Shown here: positions 27,179-29,025 of the stretch, one piece after another
How positions within the stretch are numbered: position 1 is the first letter of the stretch
Layout of the letters: each line of letters starts with the position of its first letter
Assembly (NCBI GenBank): GCA_946479745.1
Contig: CAMLGZ010000033.1
Location: forward strand, 1 to 29,025
Source: an uncultured Pseudoxanthomonas sp.
GTDB taxonomy: Bacteria; Pseudomonadota; Gammaproteobacteria; Xanthomonadales; Xanthomonadaceae
Direction: 5' to 3'
Length of the DNA: 29,025 nt
Made by a program: the position numbers and the translations under genes
Notes under the pieces: model-generated
What the model saw: the letters and a program-made list of their open reading frames with translations, nothing else
Told to the model about the DNA's origin: nothing
The model's database searches: none

Positions 27179-27961
27179 TCAAGTGCGCCGTGCCAGCATC
27201 AGCTTCTTGATCTCAGCGATGGCCAGCGCCGGGTTCAGACCCTTCGGGCAGGTCCGCGCGCAATTCATGATGGTGTGGCAGCGATACAGGCGGAACGGAT
27301 CTTCCAGATCGTCCAGGCGCGCGCCGGTGTCTTCGTCGCGGGAATCGACGATCCAACGGTAGGCCTGCAGCAGGATCGCCGGGCCCAGGTAACGCTCGCC
27401 GTTCCACCAGTAGCTGGGACAGGAAGTGGAGCAGCACGCGCAAAGGATGCATTCGTACAGCCCGTCGAGCTGCTTGCGGTCTTCCGGCGACTGCAGACGT
27501 TCGCGGTCCGGCGGCGCCGCGGTCTGGGTGCGGATCCACGGCTTGATCGAAGCGTACTGCGCATAGAAATGGGTCAGGTCCGGAACCAGATCCTTGACCA
27601 CCTCCATATGCGGCAGCGGGTAGATCGGCACTTCGGCCTTGCCGCAATCCTCGATGGCCTTGGTGCAGGCCAGCGTATTGGTGCCGTCGATGTTCATCGC
27701 GCAGGAACCGCAGATACCCTCGCGGCAGGAACGGCGAAAGGTCAGGGTGGGGTCGATCTCGTTCTTGATCTTGATCAGCGCATCCAGAACCATCGGGCCG
27801 CAGGCGGCAAGGTCGACCTCGTAAGTGTCGGTGCGCGGATTCTCATCGTCGTCCGGGCTCCAGCGGTACACCTTGAAGGTGCGCGGCTGTTTGGCGTCCT
27901 TGGCGGGGAAATGCCTGCCCTTGCCGATGCGGGAGTTCTTCGGGAGCGAAAATTCTGCCAT
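27179..27961 (-). CDS. sdhB: Succinate dehydrogenase iron-sulfur subunit
   Basis: SdhB passes electrons from the FAD in SdhA to ubiquinone. The 260-residue product has an N-terminal ferredoxin-type [2Fe-2S] centre (C79, C84, C87, C99). The C-terminal domain contains C171, C174 and C177 with C238 for [4Fe-4S], and C181, C228 and C234 for [3Fe-4S] ([12 protein letters not shown] and [14 protein letters not shown]). The complete ligand set indicates an active enzyme. It begins 18 bp after the sdhA stop. The N-terminus is about 20 residues longer than E. coli SdhB. Downstream is a gap with a tandem and an inverted repeat before the MAPEG gene. Confidence 0.97.
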   Translation of the reverse strand: MAEFSLPKNSRIGKGRHFPAKDAKQPRTFKVYRWSPDDDENPRTDTYEVDLAACGPMVLDALIKIKNEIDPTLTFRRSCREGICGSCAMNIDGTNTLACTKAIEDCGKAEVPIYPLPHMEVVKDLVPDLTHFYAQYASIKPWIRTQTAAPPDRERLQSPEDRKQLDGLYECILCACCSTSCPSYWWNGERYLGPAILLQAYRWIVDSRDEDTGARLDDLEDPFRLYRCHTIMNCARTCPKGLNPALAIAEIKKLMLARRT

Positions 27962-27979
27962 GTCTGTCTTCTATCCCGG

Positions 27980-29025
27980 TCAGTAAACGCGCGGCTTCGG
28001 CGGCACCACGTCCACGTCCTTGCTCAACGTGTACATGTGCACCGGGCGGAAATCGAAACTGCATTTGCCCTTCTCGTCCACGTTGACCAGCGTGTGCTTC
28101 TGCCAGTTGACGTCGTCGCGATCGGGGAAGTCCTCGTGCGCGTGCGCGCCGCGGCTTTCGTGGCGCTGTTCGGCGGAGTTGATGGTGGCCACCGCATTCA
28201 GCAGCAGGTTGTGCAGCTCGTAGGTTTCCAGCAGATCCGAATTCCAGATCAGCGAACGGTCCGACACCTTCACGTCTTCGAACGAGTTGAAGATATCGGC
28301 CATCTTGTCGCAGCCTTCCTTCAACGTCTTGGAAGTACGGAACACCGCCGCGTCGTTCTGCATGGTGCGCTGCATGTTGTCGCGGATCACCGAGGTCGGC
28401 GTGCCGCCGTTGGCGTTGCGCAGCTTGTCCAGGTGCGAAAGCGCCTTGTCGCAGGCGTCGTCGGCCAGCTTGCTGTGCGGGCCGCCGGTTTTGATGGTCT
28501 CGGCGCAGCGGTTGGCCACCGCACGGCCGAACACCACCAGGTCCAGCAGCGAATTGGAACCCAGGCGGTTGGCGCCATGCACCGACACGCAGGCCGCTTC
28601 GCCGATGGCGTACAGCCCGGGCACCACGGAATCCGGATTGTCGCCAACCTTGCGCACCACTTCGCCGTGGTAATTGGTCGGGATGCCGCCCATGTTGTAG
28701 TGCACGGTCGGCAGCACGGGAATCGGCTGGGTAGCGACATCGACGCCTGCGAAGATGCGTGCGCTCTCGGCGATGCCCGGCAGCTTCTCGTGGATCACTT
28801 CCGGCCCCAGATGGGTCAGGTCGAGCAGGATATGGTCCTTGTGCTCGCCCACGCCGCGGCCTTCGCGGATTTCAATCGTCATCGAACGCGACACCACATC
28901 GCGCGAGGCCAGATCCTTGTAGTGCGGCGCATAGCGTTCCATGAAGCGTTCGCCGTTGCTGTTGCGCAGAATGCCGCCTTCGCCGCGCACGCCTTCGGTG
29001 ATCAGGCAGCCCGCACCGTAGATGC
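27980..29025 (-). CDS. sdhA: Succinate dehydrogenase flavoprotein subunit (5' part outside window)
   Basis: The C-terminal part (about 348 codons) of the subunit that oxidises succinate to fumarate at covalently bound FAD. The frame is open to the right window edge, so the start and the FAD-linking His are not visible. Visible active-site segments are [28 protein letters not shown] (the substrate-binding His), and [23 protein letters not shown] (the catalytic/binding Arg region). The end is the usual PPKPRVY. Subunit B follows 18 bp downstream. sdhC and sdhD are expected beyond the edge. The GTG at 28990 is an internal codon, not the start. Confidence 0.97.
   Translation of the reverse strand, partial: IYGAGCLITEGVRGEGGILRNSNGERFMERYAPHYKDLASRDVVSRSMTIEIREGRGVGEHKDHILLDLTHLGPEVIHEKLPGIAESARIFAGVDVATQPIPVLPTVHYNMGGIPTNYHGEVVRKVGDNPDSVVPGLYAIGEAACVSVHGANRLGSNSLLDLVVFGRAVANRCAETIKTGGPHSKLADDACDKALSHLDKLRNANGGTPTSVIRDNMQRTMQNDAAVFRTSKTLKEGCDKMADIFNSFEDVKVSDRSLIWNSDLLETYELHNLLLNAVATINSAEQRHESRGAHAHEDFPDRDDVNWQKHTLVNVDEKGKCSFDFRPVHMYTLSKDVDVVPPKPRVY

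Overview
The window looks like a chromosomal segment of a GC-rich gammaproteobacterium of the Xanthomonadaceae/Lysobacteraceae type (Lysobacter, Luteimonas or Xanthomonas relatives). The gene order sdhA-sdhB-(MAPEG)-sdhE-ygfX-lolC-lolD, then comEC-exbB-exbD-msbA-lpxK-kdsB-LMW-PTP-NHL-uvrC-pgsA-tRNA-Gly-tRNA-Cys, is as I remember it for that family, and the intergenic repeats are of the kind common there. Genus and species cannot be fixed from the sequence.

Left part (1-9229, + strand except one gene): an accessory secondary-metabolite region. A giant nonribosomal peptide synthetase, cut by the left window edge, reads aminotransferase(class III, GSA-AT type)-C-A-T-C-A-T and has no terminal thioesterase. 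Both adenylation pockets read as glycine-type. It converges on a TIGR04325-type putative methyltransferase (minus strand). A JmjC/cupin-like putative Fe(II)/2-oxoglutarate oxygenase is transcribed divergently from the methyltransferase, 36 bp away. The best inference is the end of a hybrid PKS/NRPS pathway making a beta-amino-acyl peptide with one or two glycines, possibly tailored by these two enzymes.

Middle (9230-11678): a 564-bp gap full of hairpins, a 12-bp tandem repeat and a long inverted repeat. Then comes a polysaccharide flippase-like membrane protein (minus), followed by tRNA-Cys and tRNA-Gly. The tRNA pair marks the boundary between the accessory part and the conserved housekeeping block, and is a candidate island junction.

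Right part (11770-29025, all minus strand): an envelope and housekeeping block. From the right, succinate dehydrogenase flavoprotein (partial) and iron-sulfur subunits are followed by a repeat-rich gap, a MAPEG-like membrane protein, the SDH flavinylation factor sdhE, a YgfX-like protein, and the lipoprotein release transporter lolC-lolD. After a GTAG-headed palindrome that may also terminate lolCD transcription and another inverted repeat comes a very tightly packed run: comEC, exbB, exbD, msbA, lpxK, (inverted repeat), kdsB, LMW phosphatase, Trx/NHL protein, uvrC, pgsA, tRNA-Gly. Most of its junctions are 1-4 nt stop/start overlaps, several with GTG or TTG starts. The last one overlaps in an unusual way: the pgsA stop codon lies inside tRNA-Gly (nucleotides 8-10 of the tRNA).

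No CRISPR array, phage or insertion-sequence transposase was seen. The most interesting items are the aminotransferase-containing Gly-Gly NRPS with its divergent tailoring pair, the pgsA/tRNA-Gly overlap, and the different families of palindromic intergenic repeats.
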